A DNA stretch of 64,000 nucleotides from GCA-2733415 sp965178655 (lineage in GTDB: Bacteria; Bacteroidota; Bacteroidia; Flavobacteriales; Flavobacteriaceae): positions 1,240,001-1,304,000 of the forward strand of contig OZ238266.1 in the NCBI GenBank assembly GCA_965178655.1. Reading direction: 5' to 3'. Of the stretch, positions 42,798 to 50,832 are shown piece after piece. The position numbers and the translations under genes were made by a program. The notes under the pieces were generated by a model that saw nothing but the letters and a program-made list of their open reading frames with translations, ran no database searches and was not told the DNA's origin. Within the stretch, counting starts at the first letter, position 1, and the number at the start of each line of letters is the position of its first letter.

Positions 42798-42873
42798 GGT
42801 TGGGTGTAAATCTCACCCGATCTATATTAAGGCTATTCTCTATACCTAAATCTTTTAAATTTCAAACTTAGGT
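42798..42873 (+). promoter_or_regulatory. Structured leader upstream of the oxoamine synthase gene
   Basis: Two hairpins in the untranslated leader: a 9-bp stem GGTTGGGTG / CACCCGATC (42798-42822, two G-U pairs, 7-base loop) and a 6-bp stem ACCTAA / TTAGGT (42844-42873). The second ends 20 bp before the ATG and could affect translation. Neither has a T-run, so they are not classical terminators. The remaining part of the 298-bp gap 42595-42892 is repeat remnant and AT-rich DNA. Confidence 0.4.
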
Positions 42874-42892
42874 GACTAAATAAAAAAATGCC

Positions 42893-44101
42893 ATGGATAT
42901 ATTTGAAAGAATAAAACAAAATAATGGGCCCATAGGAGACCTTCAAAAATGGATTGAAGGTAATTTTGCGTTTCCTAAACTTAAAGGAAGTGTTTCTAAT
43001 CATATTACTTTTAATAATAAAAAAACAATATGTTGGAGTTACAATAATTATTTAGGTATCGCTAATTCAACAGAAATTAATGAAATAGACTCCTTTGCTC
43101 TATCTGAATGGAGCATGACGTATCCAATGGGTTCTAGAATGATGACAGGCGACACCTATTTGCATGATGAATTTGAAATAAATATTGCGTCTTTCATAAA
43201 TATGGAAAAGGCATTATTGCTGAATTTTGGTTATCAAGGAATGATATCCGTAATTGACTCTTTATTAAGTGTCAATGATGTTGTCATTTCAGACTCTCAA
43301 TGTCATGCATGTATTATTGATGGAATACGCCTTCATAAAGGCGTTAAATTGATCTACAACCATAATGATTTGGCACATCTGGAAAAACAACTTAAAAAAG
43401 CAGAAGAACTTACTAAAAATACTAATGGTGGAATTTTAGTCGTAACCGAGGGTGTTTTTAGTATGTCAGGTGAACAGGGGAAATTAAAAGAAATTTGCGA
43501 CTTAAAATCGAATTATAATTTTAGATTTTTAGTTGATGATGCTCACGGCTTTGGAGTTATGGGTATAAAAGGAAATGGTACTGTTTGCGCATACAATCTT
43601 GAAAATCAAGTAGATTTGTATTTTACTACTTTTACAAAGTCCATGGCTTCATTCGGTGCTATTATTGCTGGAAACAAAGAGATTATTAACTATTTTAAAT
43701 ATAACCTTAGGTCTCAAATATTTTCAAAATCGTTGCCTATGCCAGTAGTTAAAGGTTTAAATGAACGATTAAAAATCATAAAAAAGGCTGATAGTAACAG
43801 AAAGATTTTGTTTGAAATCACCTCCCTATTACAAGAAGGCTTAAGAAAAAGAAATTTACTCTCAGACAAAGTTAATACTCCTATTACCCCTATATATTTC
43901 AACATTAAAATTGTTGATGTTTTTGACCTTCAAAAAGAATTAGTATACCAACATGGGGTATTTTGCTCAATAGTTATATATCCTGTTGTTCCTAAAGGGG
44001 TTGTGATATTTAGGTTAACTCCCACTAGTTTGCATACAAAAGAAGATGTAGAACATACGCTCAAATCATTTGATGTCGTATTTAAAAAGTATATAAAATG
44101 A
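42893..44101 (+). CDS. Alpha-oxoamine synthase family PLP enzyme (KBL/SPT-like)
   Basis: 402-residue fold-type I PLP enzyme of the alpha-oxoamine synthase group, which condenses an amino acid with an acyl thioester and loses CO2 to give an amino ketone. Landmarks: GSRMMTGDTYLHDEFE (80-94), H138 in CHACIIDG (stacks on PLP), D215 and H218 in LVDDAHGFG, K249 in TFTKSMASFG (Schiff base). The family includes serine palmitoyltransferase, glycine acetyltransferase and BioF, so the amino acid and acyl donor cannot be told. No bio genes nearby. Its stop overlaps the desaturase start (ATGA). First gene of the accessory cassette. Confidence 0.88.
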   Translation: MDIFERIKQNNGPIGDLQKWIEGNFAFPKLKGSVSNHITFNNKKTICWSYNNYLGIANSTEINEIDSFALSEWSMTYPMGSRMMTGDTYLHDEFEINIASFINMEKALLLNFGYQGMISVIDSLLSVNDVVISDSQCHACIIDGIRLHKGVKLIYNHNDLAHLEKQLKKAEELTKNTNGGILVVTEGVFSMSGEQGKLKEICDLKSNYNFRFLVDDAHGFGVMGIKGNGTVCAYNLENQVDLYFTTFTKSMASFGAIIAGNKEIINYFKYNLRSQIFSKSLPMPVVKGLNERLKIIKKADSNRKILFEITSLLQEGLRKRNLLSDKVNTPITPIYFNIKIVDVFDLQKELVYQHGVFCSIVIYPVVPKGVVIFRLTPTSLHTKEDVEHTLKSFDVVFKKYIK

Positions 44102-45159
44102 GTGTAAGAATAAAATTTCCTAAAGAGCCTGATTCATTTTATAAAGATGCATGTAAAGAAGTTAATGAATATTTCAAATTAAATAAACTTAATAAATACG
44201 GTAACACTTCGATTATCATTAAGTACCTGATATTGAAAACAATATTTATCGCTACATATATTTCTATTTACTATTTTCAGTATAATTTTCTCGTATATAT
44301 AGCTTTCCTGTTTTTAGGGCCTTTATCTATCATTCTAGCTATAAACATCTCTCATGACGCAGTTCACGGGATAGCGCATTCTAAAAAATCGGTTAATGCA
44401 TTTTTCGCTATGCAAATGGATCTCATTGGTGCAAACTCTTATACGTGGAAAAAACGACACCAAATTGGACACCATGTCTTTCCTAATACTTTCGAAAAGG
44501 ACCCAGATCTTACGCAGTCTGTTATAGTCAAAATTTTGCCTAATTCAATTCACAAATCCTATCATAAATATCAACATATTTATGTCCCCTTTCTATATTC
44601 TATTTATACCATTAACTGGATTTATATTAGAGATTTTAAAGACTTTTTTTCAAAAAAATCTTTTCTCAAAAAAATTCCTACAACCGAATACATAAAATTC
44701 ATAATATTCAAAGCATTTTATATATCCCTTTTTATTTTATGTCCTTTTTATTTTACATCCCTATCAATCTTTCAAGTAGTAGTAGGTAATATTTTATTAC
44801 ATGTAACAGCGAGTTATTTTCTAACCCTAGCGCTTGTCCCATCACATGTATCTGAGAACTCTATTTTTGTTAAACCGGCAGCAGATGGTAAAATGCCATA
44901 TTCATGGTCACATCATCAAATCATAACAACAACAGATTTTGCAATCAATAGTAAATCCACTACATGGTTATTGGGTGGATTTAACCATCATATTACACAT
45001 CACTTGTTTCCTAATGTTTCACATATACATTATCCTAAATTAACGCCAATCATCAAACGTCTTGTTGTAAAATATGGGTTGAGATATAATCATGAAAGCA
45101 GCTTATTCAAAGCCTATATAGCACACTATAATCTACTCAAAAATAATGGAAAACAATAA
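44098..45159 (+). CDS. Membrane fatty-acid desaturase (acyl-CoA/acyl-lipid type)
   Basis: 353-residue integral-membrane diiron desaturase. The three histidine boxes are HDAVH (86-90), HQIGHH (121-126) and HHITHH (297-302); a further WSHHQ lies near 270. Hydrophobic pairs flank the boxes (about 41-85 and 205-245). The layout matches front-end/linoleoyl-CoA-desaturase-like enzymes without a fused cytochrome b5. It starts inside the oxoamine synthase stop codon (4-bp overlap) and overlaps the next gene by 14 bp, so the three products are probably made together. The lipid substrate is unknown. Confidence 0.87.
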   Translation: MSVRIKFPKEPDSFYKDACKEVNEYFKLNKLNKYGNTSIIIKYLILKTIFIATYISIYYFQYNFLVYIAFLFLGPLSIILAINISHDAVHGIAHSKKSVNAFFAMQMDLIGANSYTWKKRHQIGHHVFPNTFEKDPDLTQSVIVKILPNSIHKSYHKYQHIYVPFLYSIYTINWIYIRDFKDFFSKKSFLKKIPTTEYIKFIIFKAFYISLFILCPFYFTSLSIFQVVVGNILLHVTASYFLTLALVPSHVSENSIFVKPAADGKMPYSWSHHQIITTTDFAINSKSTTWLLGGFNHHITHHLFPNVSHIHYPKLTPIIKRLVVKYGLRYNHESSLFKAYIAHYNLLKNNGKQ

Positions 45160-45772
45160 TCTAAAACTATCTAAAAGCACCCAATTGTATTACAAGCAAT
45201 TAATTACAGAACGGTTTATTGATAATCCTAGGATGTCCTTATTGTTTGATAATAAAAGAAAAAACTTTAAAAAGAATGTTTTTAATCTTGTAAATTATTG
45301 CTTTACAATAGCCCTAAAATTAGATGGCGTATTTATTGCCAAAAATAAGAAAACGATTGTACTCTTTTATGAAAAAAATAAGTTTAAAAAGACTTTAGGA
45401 GATCATTTTAATTATTTAAAAGTGGCAAAAGGAATTCTTTTATCAAACCTTCTAAAGGTATTGAAAAATGAGAAAATGGTAAAAAAGCACCAATTAAAAT
45501 TAGATAATTTCATTTATGTTTGGTTCATCGCTCAACAAAAAGGATACGGTAGGCTTGATGGGTTAAATGAAATAAATAAAATGCTTATTAAAATATCCAA
45601 AACCTCAGAATTACCAATCCTTTTTGAAACCTCAGATAATAAATTACTTAACCTATACAATCATGCAGGTTTTAAAGTTTATAAAGAACTAAAGAGTGAA
45701 GAGAAAACAATTTATTTTCTATCCAATATAAACTCAATTAAACAAAAAACCAGCACTCAGCACCATGTATAA
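45146..45772 (+). CDS. GNAT-fold acyltransferase of unknown specificity
   Basis: 208-residue protein. The C-terminal half is GNAT-like: VWFIAQQKGYGRLDGL (125-140; QxxGxG acyl-CoA pyrophosphate loop) and PILFETSDNKLLNLYNHAGF (157-176). The N-terminal half is basic and not recognised. In the operon it could acylate the amino group formed by the oxoamine synthase; the Caulobacter ceramide synthase, also described as an acyl-CoA N-acyltransferase, offers a functional analogy. This link is inference. The protein ends with a Lys/Gln/Thr-rich tail. Confidence 0.72.
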   Translation: MENNNLKLSKSTQLYYKQLITERFIDNPRMSLLFDNKRKNFKKNVFNLVNYCFTIALKLDGVFIAKNKKTIVLFYEKNKFKKTLGDHFNYLKVAKGILLSNLLKVLKNEKMVKKHQLKLDNFIYVWFIAQQKGYGRLDGLNEINKMLIKISKTSELPILFETSDNKLLNLYNHAGFKVYKELKSEEKTIYFLSNINSIKQKTSTQHHV

Positions 45773-45803
45773 GTAATCGCTTACAAAAACCCTCACTTCA
45801 ACA

Positions 45804-45851
45804 GGTGTTATCCTGAGCTTGTCGAAGGGTGTTATCTTGAGCTTATCTAAG
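45804..45851 (+). repeat. Tandem 24-bp intergenic repeat
   Basis: Two adjacent 24-bp units (45804-45827 and 45828-45851) that differ at three positions and share GGTGTTATC and TGAGCTT. The core TCCTGAGCTTGTCGAAG belongs to a family of short intergenic repeats I recognise from other flavobacterial genomes. It lies between the oxoamine cassette and the amidase gene. Confidence 0.7.
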
Positions 45852-45892
45852 GACTCAGTGACCACACGAATTTTCAGCTTGATGTATATTTG

Positions 45893-46648
45893 CTAATCTC
45901 CATCATTTAAAAAGCCAAGCGCATGCCGTGTTGTGTCTTGCTTGGTTTTAGAGAGCGCTATGGTAAATACCTCCTCATTATTGTCAGGAAGCGCTGTTAA
46001 AGCATTGCCTAAAAAATCATACCCTGCAGAACGCCCTGTATATGTGTTGTTTTTAGGGTCTGTGCCCACTCTGTTTATACCAACCACATAACTAATGTTT
46101 TCTATAGCGCGCGCTATTAAAAGCGCGTCCCAGGCGTTTATACGCTGTTTAGGCCAATTGGCAGTATATAGCAACAAATCATAATCTTGGTGGTTTCTAG
46201 ACCACACCGGAAAACGTAAGTCATAACAAATAAGCGGACAAATTCGCCAGCCTTTATAATTAACAATTAAACGTTCTGAGCCACCTGTAAAAACAGTCTG
46301 TTCTTTTGCTAAAGAAAAGAGGTGGCGCTTGTTGTAGTGGTCTATTTTTCCGGAGGGATGAACAAAGAGTAGTCTGTTGTAGTAATGTCCGTTTTCAAGA
46401 ACAGGAAGGCTTCCTACAATAGCCGCTTGGGTTTTTAAAGCCCAATCTTGCATCCATTTTACACTTGCTCCAGTCATGTGTTCTGCTGTAGTGCTTACAT
46501 TCATGCTAAAACCCGTAGTAAATAACTCAGGGAGTATAATGAGGTCTGTTGTTCCGGCTAACGCACTAAAATACTTGCTAAAACCCTGGCGATTTTTTTC
46601 AGGGTTTTCCCAGTGTAAATTGGTTTGTATTCCGGTAACGCGAAGCAT
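45893..46648 (-). CDS. Nitrilase-family amidohydrolase (omega-amidase, YafV-like)
   Basis: 251-residue carbon-nitrogen hydrolase. The catalytic Glu-Lys-Cys triad fits the fold: E in LPELFTTGFSMN, K in HYNKRHLF and C in LICYDLRFPVW. YafV/Nit2-type members remove the amide from 2-oxoglutaramate, but related enzymes use other amides. Start at 46648 chosen over the ATG at 46717, which would add a non-homologous tail reaching into the sdhB terminator. Confidence 0.88.
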   Translation of the reverse strand: MLRVTGIQTNLHWENPEKNRQGFSKYFSALAGTTDLIILPELFTTGFSMNVSTTAEHMTGASVKWMQDWALKTQAAIVGSLPVLENGHYYNRLLFVHPSGKIDHYNKRHLFSLAKEQTVFTGGSERLIVNYKGWRICPLICYDLRFPVWSRNHQDYDLLLYTANWPKQRINAWDALLIARAIENISYVVGINRVGTDPKNNTYTGRSAGYDFLGNALTALPDNNEEVFTIALSKTKQDTTRHALGFLNDGD

Positions 46649-46680
46649 ATGATGTTTTTTGATAAAGATAAGTAAAAAGA

Positions 46681-46707
46681 AACCCCGTATTGTAATAATA
46701 CGGGGTT
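46681..46707 (-). terminator. Terminator of the sdh operon
   Basis: Stem AACCCCGTATT / AATACGGGGTT with a 5-base loop (46692-46696), followed on the minus strand by a T-rich stretch. It lies 41 bp beyond the sdhB stop. Confidence 0.88.
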
Positions 46708-46748
46708 TTGTTTTCAAGAAAGTCCTTGAATGTATGTGGTAAATAAGC

Positions 46749-47495
46749 TTATCCTTTTAAGCTTGCTTTTAAAAATTCAGTATTCATACGGGCAATGTTT
46801 TCTAATGAAATTCCTTTAGGGCATTCAATCTCACATGCGCCGGTATTGGTACAGTTTCCAAAACCTTCTAAGTCCATTTGTGCTACCATGTTTTGGACAC
46901 GCTCGGTAGCCTCTACACGTCCTTGAGGTAATAAGGCGTACTGGCTTACTTTTGCACCTACAAATAACATTGCAGATGAGTTTTTACAAGTAGCTACACA
47001 AGCACCACAACCAATACAAGTGGCAGCGTCCATAGCATCATCGGCATCTTTTTTAGGAATTGGAATAGCATTGGCGTCTTGTGTGTTACCAGACGTATTT
47101 ACCGAAATAAATCCACCAGCTTGTTGTATGCGTTCAAAAGAAGTTCTGTCAACAACCAAATCTTTTATTACAGGAAATGCAGTTGCTCTAAACGGCTCTA
47201 TAGTAATGGTGTCTCCGTCGTTAAACATACGCATGTGTAACTGACAAGTGGTTACGCCTCTATCAGGCCCGTGTGCTTCTCCGTTGATGTACATAGAGCA
47301 CATTCCGCAAATTCCTTCACGGCAATCATGATCAAAAGCAACAGGTTCATCACCAGCATTAATTAATTGTTCGTTTAGTACATCCATCATTTCTAAAAAT
47401 GACATGTGTTCTGAAATATCAGCGACCTTATAATCAACCATACGACCTTTGTCGTTTGCGTCTTTTTGTCTCCAGATTTTTAGTGTTAAATTCAT
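46749..47495 (-). CDS. sdhB: Succinate dehydrogenase/fumarate reductase iron-sulfur subunit
   Basis: 248-residue subunit that passes electrons from the flavoprotein to the quinone site. The [2Fe-2S] cluster ligands are in CREGICGMCSMYING and TTCQLHM. The C-terminal ferredoxin-like part carries CIGCGACVATCKNSS and CTNTGACEIECPKG. Type B (Bacteroidetes, Wolinella-like) complex. It is separated from sdhA by 429 bp that hold an inserted four-helix-bundle gene; normally the two genes are nearly contiguous. Confidence 0.95.
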   Translation of the reverse strand: MNLTLKIWRQKDANDKGRMVDYKVADISEHMSFLEMMDVLNEQLINAGDEPVAFDHDCREGICGMCSMYINGEAHGPDRGVTTCQLHMRMFNDGDTITIEPFRATAFPVIKDLVVDRTSFERIQQAGGFISVNTSGNTQDANAIPIPKKDADDAMDAATCIGCGACVATCKNSSAMLFVGAKVSQYALLPQGRVEATERVQNMVAQMDLEGFGNCTNTGACEIECPKGISLENIARMNTEFLKASLKG

Positions 47496-47512
47496 TTTTC
47501 TAGTCTTTAGTG

Positions 47513-47533
47513 ATTAGCGAAAAGCGAAAAGGG
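47513..47533. repeat. Left terminal repeat of the four-helix-bundle unit
   Basis: ATTAGCGAAAAGCGAAAAGG with one more G; it contains an internal direct repeat (GCGAAAAG CGAAAAG). Its sequence is close to the reverse complement of 47901-47925. Confidence 0.65.
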
Positions 47534-47534
47534 C

Positions 47535-47897
47535 TTAGCCTTTCTCCTCTAGTTTTCTGATTAATGAATTTAGCATTTTGCTGATTTCAATTATCAAATC
47601 TTTCTCTTTTTCGCAATCTTTTATATAATTTAATTCTTTTATGATTAATAGTTGTGTTTCTAATTCAAACAAAGATCCTCTTGCAATTCTCAAAAATTGA
47701 ATATAATTTTTCCGAGATAATCTCCCCCAGCCTTCAGCAATATTCGAAGGAATAGAAACTGAAGCCCTTCTCATTTGACTAACTAAACCAAATTTTTCTG
47801 CTTCAGGAAGCGTTGCGGTTAACAGATAAACCTCTTTAACCAAGGTCATTGACTTCTGCCAAACAATTAACTCTTTATATGATTTCAATACAGACAC
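47535..47897 (-). CDS. Four-helix-bundle protein (S23/IVS-encoded type) inserted in the sdh operon
   Basis: 120-residue protein of the S23 family, found in 23S rRNA intervening sequences and related to the Avd accessory protein of diversity-generating retroelements. Typical segments are LIVWQKSMTLVKEVYLLTATLP and, near residue 45, MRRASVSIPSNIAEGWGR. All-helical, basic surface; nucleic-acid binding is likely but its job is unknown. It is flanked by related repeats, lies between sdhA and sdhB on the same strand, and has no reverse transcriptase or template repeat nearby, so it is not a DGR. Confidence 0.85.
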   Translation of the reverse strand: MSVLKSYKELIVWQKSMTLVKEVYLLTATLPEAEKFGLVSQMRRASVSIPSNIAEGWGRLSRKNYIQFLRIARGSLFELETQLLIIKELNYIKDCEKEKDLIIEISKMLNSLIRKLEEKG

Positions 47898-47900
47898 AAC

Positions 47901-47925
47901 TAATCGCTTTTCCCTTTTCGCTAAT
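47901..47925. repeat. Right terminal repeat of the four-helix-bundle unit
   Basis: 25 bp with exact mirror symmetry: TAATCGCTTTT, CCC, then TTTTCGCTAAT. The reverse complement begins ATTAGCGAAAAGGG and resembles the left repeat. It abuts the sdhA stop codon. Confidence 0.65.
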
Positions 47926-49940
47926 TACTTATACGATCTCTGCTTCAGCTCAATATCGTTAAACTCCAATTGTTCTTTATGTAGCACCGCATCGGAAGGT
48001 TCTCCTTTATATTCCCAAGCAGCTACATAAGCGTAATTTTCATCATCACGTTTTGCCTCTCCTTTTTGTAGTCCATCTAATTCAACAGACTCTTCTCTAA
48101 AGTGACCTCCGCATGATTCATTACGGTTTAAAGCATCTTTTGCAAATAACTCTCCTAATTCTAAGAAATCGGCTACTCGTCCTGCTTTTTCTAATTCAGG
48201 ATTCATTTCGCTTGCGTTTCCAGGAACATTTACTTCTTTCCAGAATTCTTCACGAGTGGCTTTAATTTCGGCAATAGCTTGGGTAAGTCCTTTTTCATTA
48301 CGAGCCATTCCTACTTTATCCCACATGATTTTTCCTAACTTCTTATGGAAATAGTCAACAGATTTTGTTCCTTTATTATTGATAAAGAAATCAATTCTAT
48401 CTTTTACGTCTTTTTCAGCTTGGTCAAATTCTGCTGAATCTGTAGCAATTTTACCAGTACGAATATCATTTGATAAATAATTTCCAATAGTATAAGGCAG
48501 TACAAAATAGCCATCGGCTAATCCTTGCATTAAGGCAGAGGCACCTAGTCTGTTTGCGCCGTGGTCAGAGAAGTTTGCTTCTCCAATACAGTACAGCCCA
48601 TCAACGGTAGTCATTAGGTTGTAGTCTACCCAAACACCACCCATTGTGTAGTGAGTTGCAGGGTAAATCATCATAGGTGTTTTGTATGGGTCTTCGTCTA
48701 CAATTTTGTTATACATCTGAAACAGGTTACCGTACTTTGCTTCAACAATAGCTTGTCCTAATTCGTATATTTTTGCTTCTGAAGGGTTGTTAACACCTTT
48801 TAATTTTGCTTGTTCTTTTCCGTAACGGTCAATAGCAGATTTAAAATCTAAATACACCGCTTCTCCGGTAGCATTTACACCATAACCAGCATCACAACGT
48901 TCTTTTGCTGCACGAGAGGCAACATCACGAGGTACTAAGTTTCCAAAGGCAGGATATCTGCGCTCTAAGTAATAATCTCTGTCGTCTTCTGATAAGTCGG
49001 TTGGTTTTTTACGACCTTCGCGAATAGCCAACACATCTTCCATGTTTTTAGGCACCCAAATACGACCATCATTACGTAGTGATTCCGACATCAATGTTAA
49101 TTTTGATTGGTAATCTCCAGAACGCGGAATACAAGTTGGGTGAATTTGTGTGTAACAAGGGTTTGCAAAATAGGCCCCTTTTTTGTGAATCTTCCATGCT
49201 GCGGTAGCGTTAGATCCCATAGCGTTGGTTGATAAGAAATAAACGTTTCCGTATCCTCCTGTAGCTATAACTACAGCATGTGCTGAGTGACGTTCAATTT
49301 CTCCAGTAATTAGGTTACGTGCAATAATACCACGTGCTTTTCCATCAACTTTTACAACATCAAGCATTTCATGGCGGTTAAACATTTCTATTTTACCACG
49401 TGCTATTTGACGGTTCATTGCAGAATATGCGCCTAACAATAATTGTTGTCCTGTTTGTCCTTTAGCGTAAAAAGTTCTTGAAACCAATACCCCTCCAAAA
49501 GAACGGTTGTCTAAAAGTCCGCCATAGTCACGTGCAAAAGGAACACCTTGTGCAACACATTGGTCAATGATATTTGCCGACACTTCTGCTAAACGGTGTA
49601 CGTTAGCTTCACGAGAACGGTAGTCACCACCTTTTACGGTATCGTAAAATAAACGGTAAGATGAATCACCATCTCCTTGATAGTTTTTTGCAGCATTAAT
49701 TCCACCTTGTGCAGCAATAGAGTGTGCTCTACGTGGCGAATCTTGGTAAGCAAATGCTTTTACGTTATATCCTAATTCAGCTAAGGTAGCTGCTGCAGAA
49801 CCTCCTGCTAATCCGGTTCCTACTACAATAACGTCTATTAAACGTTTGTTGGCAGGGTTTACCAAATCAATTTTATTTTTGTAATCAGTCCATTTATCTT
49901 TTAATGGGCCGTTTGGTGTTTTTGAATCTAAAGTAGCCAT
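47925..49940 (-). CDS. sdhA: Succinate dehydrogenase/fumarate reductase flavoprotein subunit
   Basis: 671-residue FAD subunit oxidising succinate. It has the dinucleotide-binding VIVVGTGLAGGSAAATLAEL near residue 38, and the FAD-attachment histidine lies in AHSIAAQGGINAAKN near residue 82. Active-site segments HPTCIPRSGDYQSK and PATHYTMGGVWVDYN follow. Length is that of the type B enzyme. The start is 12 bp after the sdhC stop. Confidence 0.96.
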   Translation of the reverse strand: MATLDSKTPNGPLKDKWTDYKNKIDLVNPANKRLIDVIVVGTGLAGGSAAATLAELGYNVKAFAYQDSPRRAHSIAAQGGINAAKNYQGDGDSSYRLFYDTVKGGDYRSREANVHRLAEVSANIIDQCVAQGVPFARDYGGLLDNRSFGGVLVSRTFYAKGQTGQQLLLGAYSAMNRQIARGKIEMFNRHEMLDVVKVDGKARGIIARNLITGEIERHSAHAVVIATGGYGNVYFLSTNAMGSNATAAWKIHKKGAYFANPCYTQIHPTCIPRSGDYQSKLTLMSESLRNDGRIWVPKNMEDVLAIREGRKKPTDLSEDDRDYYLERRYPAFGNLVPRDVASRAAKERCDAGYGVNATGEAVYLDFKSAIDRYGKEQAKLKGVNNPSEAKIYELGQAIVEAKYGNLFQMYNKIVDEDPYKTPMMIYPATHYTMGGVWVDYNLMTTVDGLYCIGEANFSDHGANRLGASALMQGLADGYFVLPYTIGNYLSNDIRTGKIATDSAEFDQAEKDVKDRIDFFINNKGTKSVDYFHKKLGKIMWDKVGMARNEKGLTQAIAEIKATREEFWKEVNVPGNASEMNPELEKAGRVADFLELGELFAKDALNRNESCGGHFREESVELDGLQKGEAKRDDENYAYVAAWEYKGEPSDAVLHKEQLEFNDIELKQRSYK

Positions 49941-49952
49941 AAATAATGGGTG

Positions 49953-50636
49953 TTAGTGTGCTTGGTTAAAATGGTGAACTAATGCAATAATCATAAATCC
50001 TACAGGAATTAATATTGCGTAAAGTCTCCCAAATGTTTTTAATCCTTGAGTGTATTTGTTGTTTGCGCCCATTGATTGGAAAGCAGAGCTAAACCCGTGT
50101 AATAAGTGCATTGCTAAAAAAGCAAAGGCACCAACATAAGCACCAACGCGTATTGGACTAACAAATTTTTGTTGTAATTCATGAAAGTATCTGTACTCAC
50201 CATTATGTAATCCACTCCAGTCTCCTTGAATAAATTTGGTGTTGATTTCTGGAAACCAAAAGTCAATAAAGTGAAGAACAACAAATGCTAAAATAGCCAT
50301 TCCGCTCCAAATCATGTTTCTGCTCATCCATGTAGAATTGGCAGCGCCATTGTTTTTTGCATAACTAATTTTTTGTGCTTTCTTGTTTTTTAACTCTAAT
50401 ACAAACCCCATAATAAAATGAAATAGCACCCCAAAAATTAATACCGGCTGCATAACGTATTGCACTAATGGATTAGTACCCATAAAGTGAGATAAAGTGT
50501 TAAATGTTTTACCGTGATCTGGAAAAATTGATGTGACGTTAATTACAAAGTGTTGTAATAAGAAAAACATAAGAAAGAAGGCTGACAATGCCATGGCAAC
50601 TTTTCTTCCGATTGAAGATTTTAAGAATCCGCTCAT
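49953..50636 (-). CDS. sdhC: Succinate dehydrogenase cytochrome b558-type membrane subunit
   Basis: 227-residue membrane anchor with five hydrophobic helices (about 12-35, 58-80, 105-128, 160-182 and 205-225). Histidines suited to two haem b groups are found in LQHFVINV, ILFGVLFHFIMG, VVLHFIDFW and MHLLHGFSSAF. The C-terminal ALVHHFNQAH is typical. First gene of the sdhCAB operon, with a well-formed promoter upstream. Confidence 0.93.
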   Translation of the reverse strand: MSGFLKSSIGRKVAMALSAFFLMFFLLQHFVINVTSIFPDHGKTFNTLSHFMGTNPLVQYVMQPVLIFGVLFHFIMGFVLELKNKKAQKISYAKNNGAANSTWMSRNMIWSGMAILAFVVLHFIDFWFPEINTKFIQGDWSGLHNGEYRYFHELQQKFVSPIRVGAYVGAFAFLAMHLLHGFSSAFQSMGANNKYTQGLKTFGRLYAILIPVGFMIIALVHHFNQAH

Positions 50637-50668
50637 TATAAATAAGAATGTTATGATTTAATTAACAA

Positions 50669-50699
50669 CAAATTTAATTTTAATAGACTGCTAAACAAA
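50669..50699 (-). promoter_or_regulatory. Predicted promoter of sdhCAB
   Basis: On the minus strand TTTG (50699-50696), 19-bp spacer, then TAAATTTG (50676-50669): one of the best matches to the Bacteroidetes consensus here. The sdhC start is 33 bp downstream. Confidence 0.75.
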
Positions 50700-50801
50700 C
50701 AAAACAGTTCTTTTTATATGTTTTTACGTCTTTATTTAGAATGTTTATAAATGAAAAAGGATAATTGTAAATACCTTATTCGGTTTGCAGATTTCTTTTA
50801 G

Positions 50802-50809
50802 TAACTTTG
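50802..50809 (+). promoter_or_regulatory. Bacteroidetes -7 box of the first Asp-box protein gene
   Basis: TAACTTTG matches TAnnTTTG and lies 23 bp upstream of the ATG at 50833. This supports that start over the in-frame ATG at 50785, which lies upstream of the box. Confidence 0.6.
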
Positions 50810-50832
50810 TTAGCAATATAAAATTAATTGTC

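Noticed and set aside
42595..42892. Small gene in the gap between the IS and the oxoamine synthase
   Set aside because: No frame longer than about 30 codons with a plausible start; the sequence is explained by the repeat remnant, a promoter and leader hairpins.
47535..47897. Diversity-generating retroelement accessory protein (Avd)
   Set aside because: No reverse transcriptase, template repeat or variable-region target lies nearby; only the fold family is shared.
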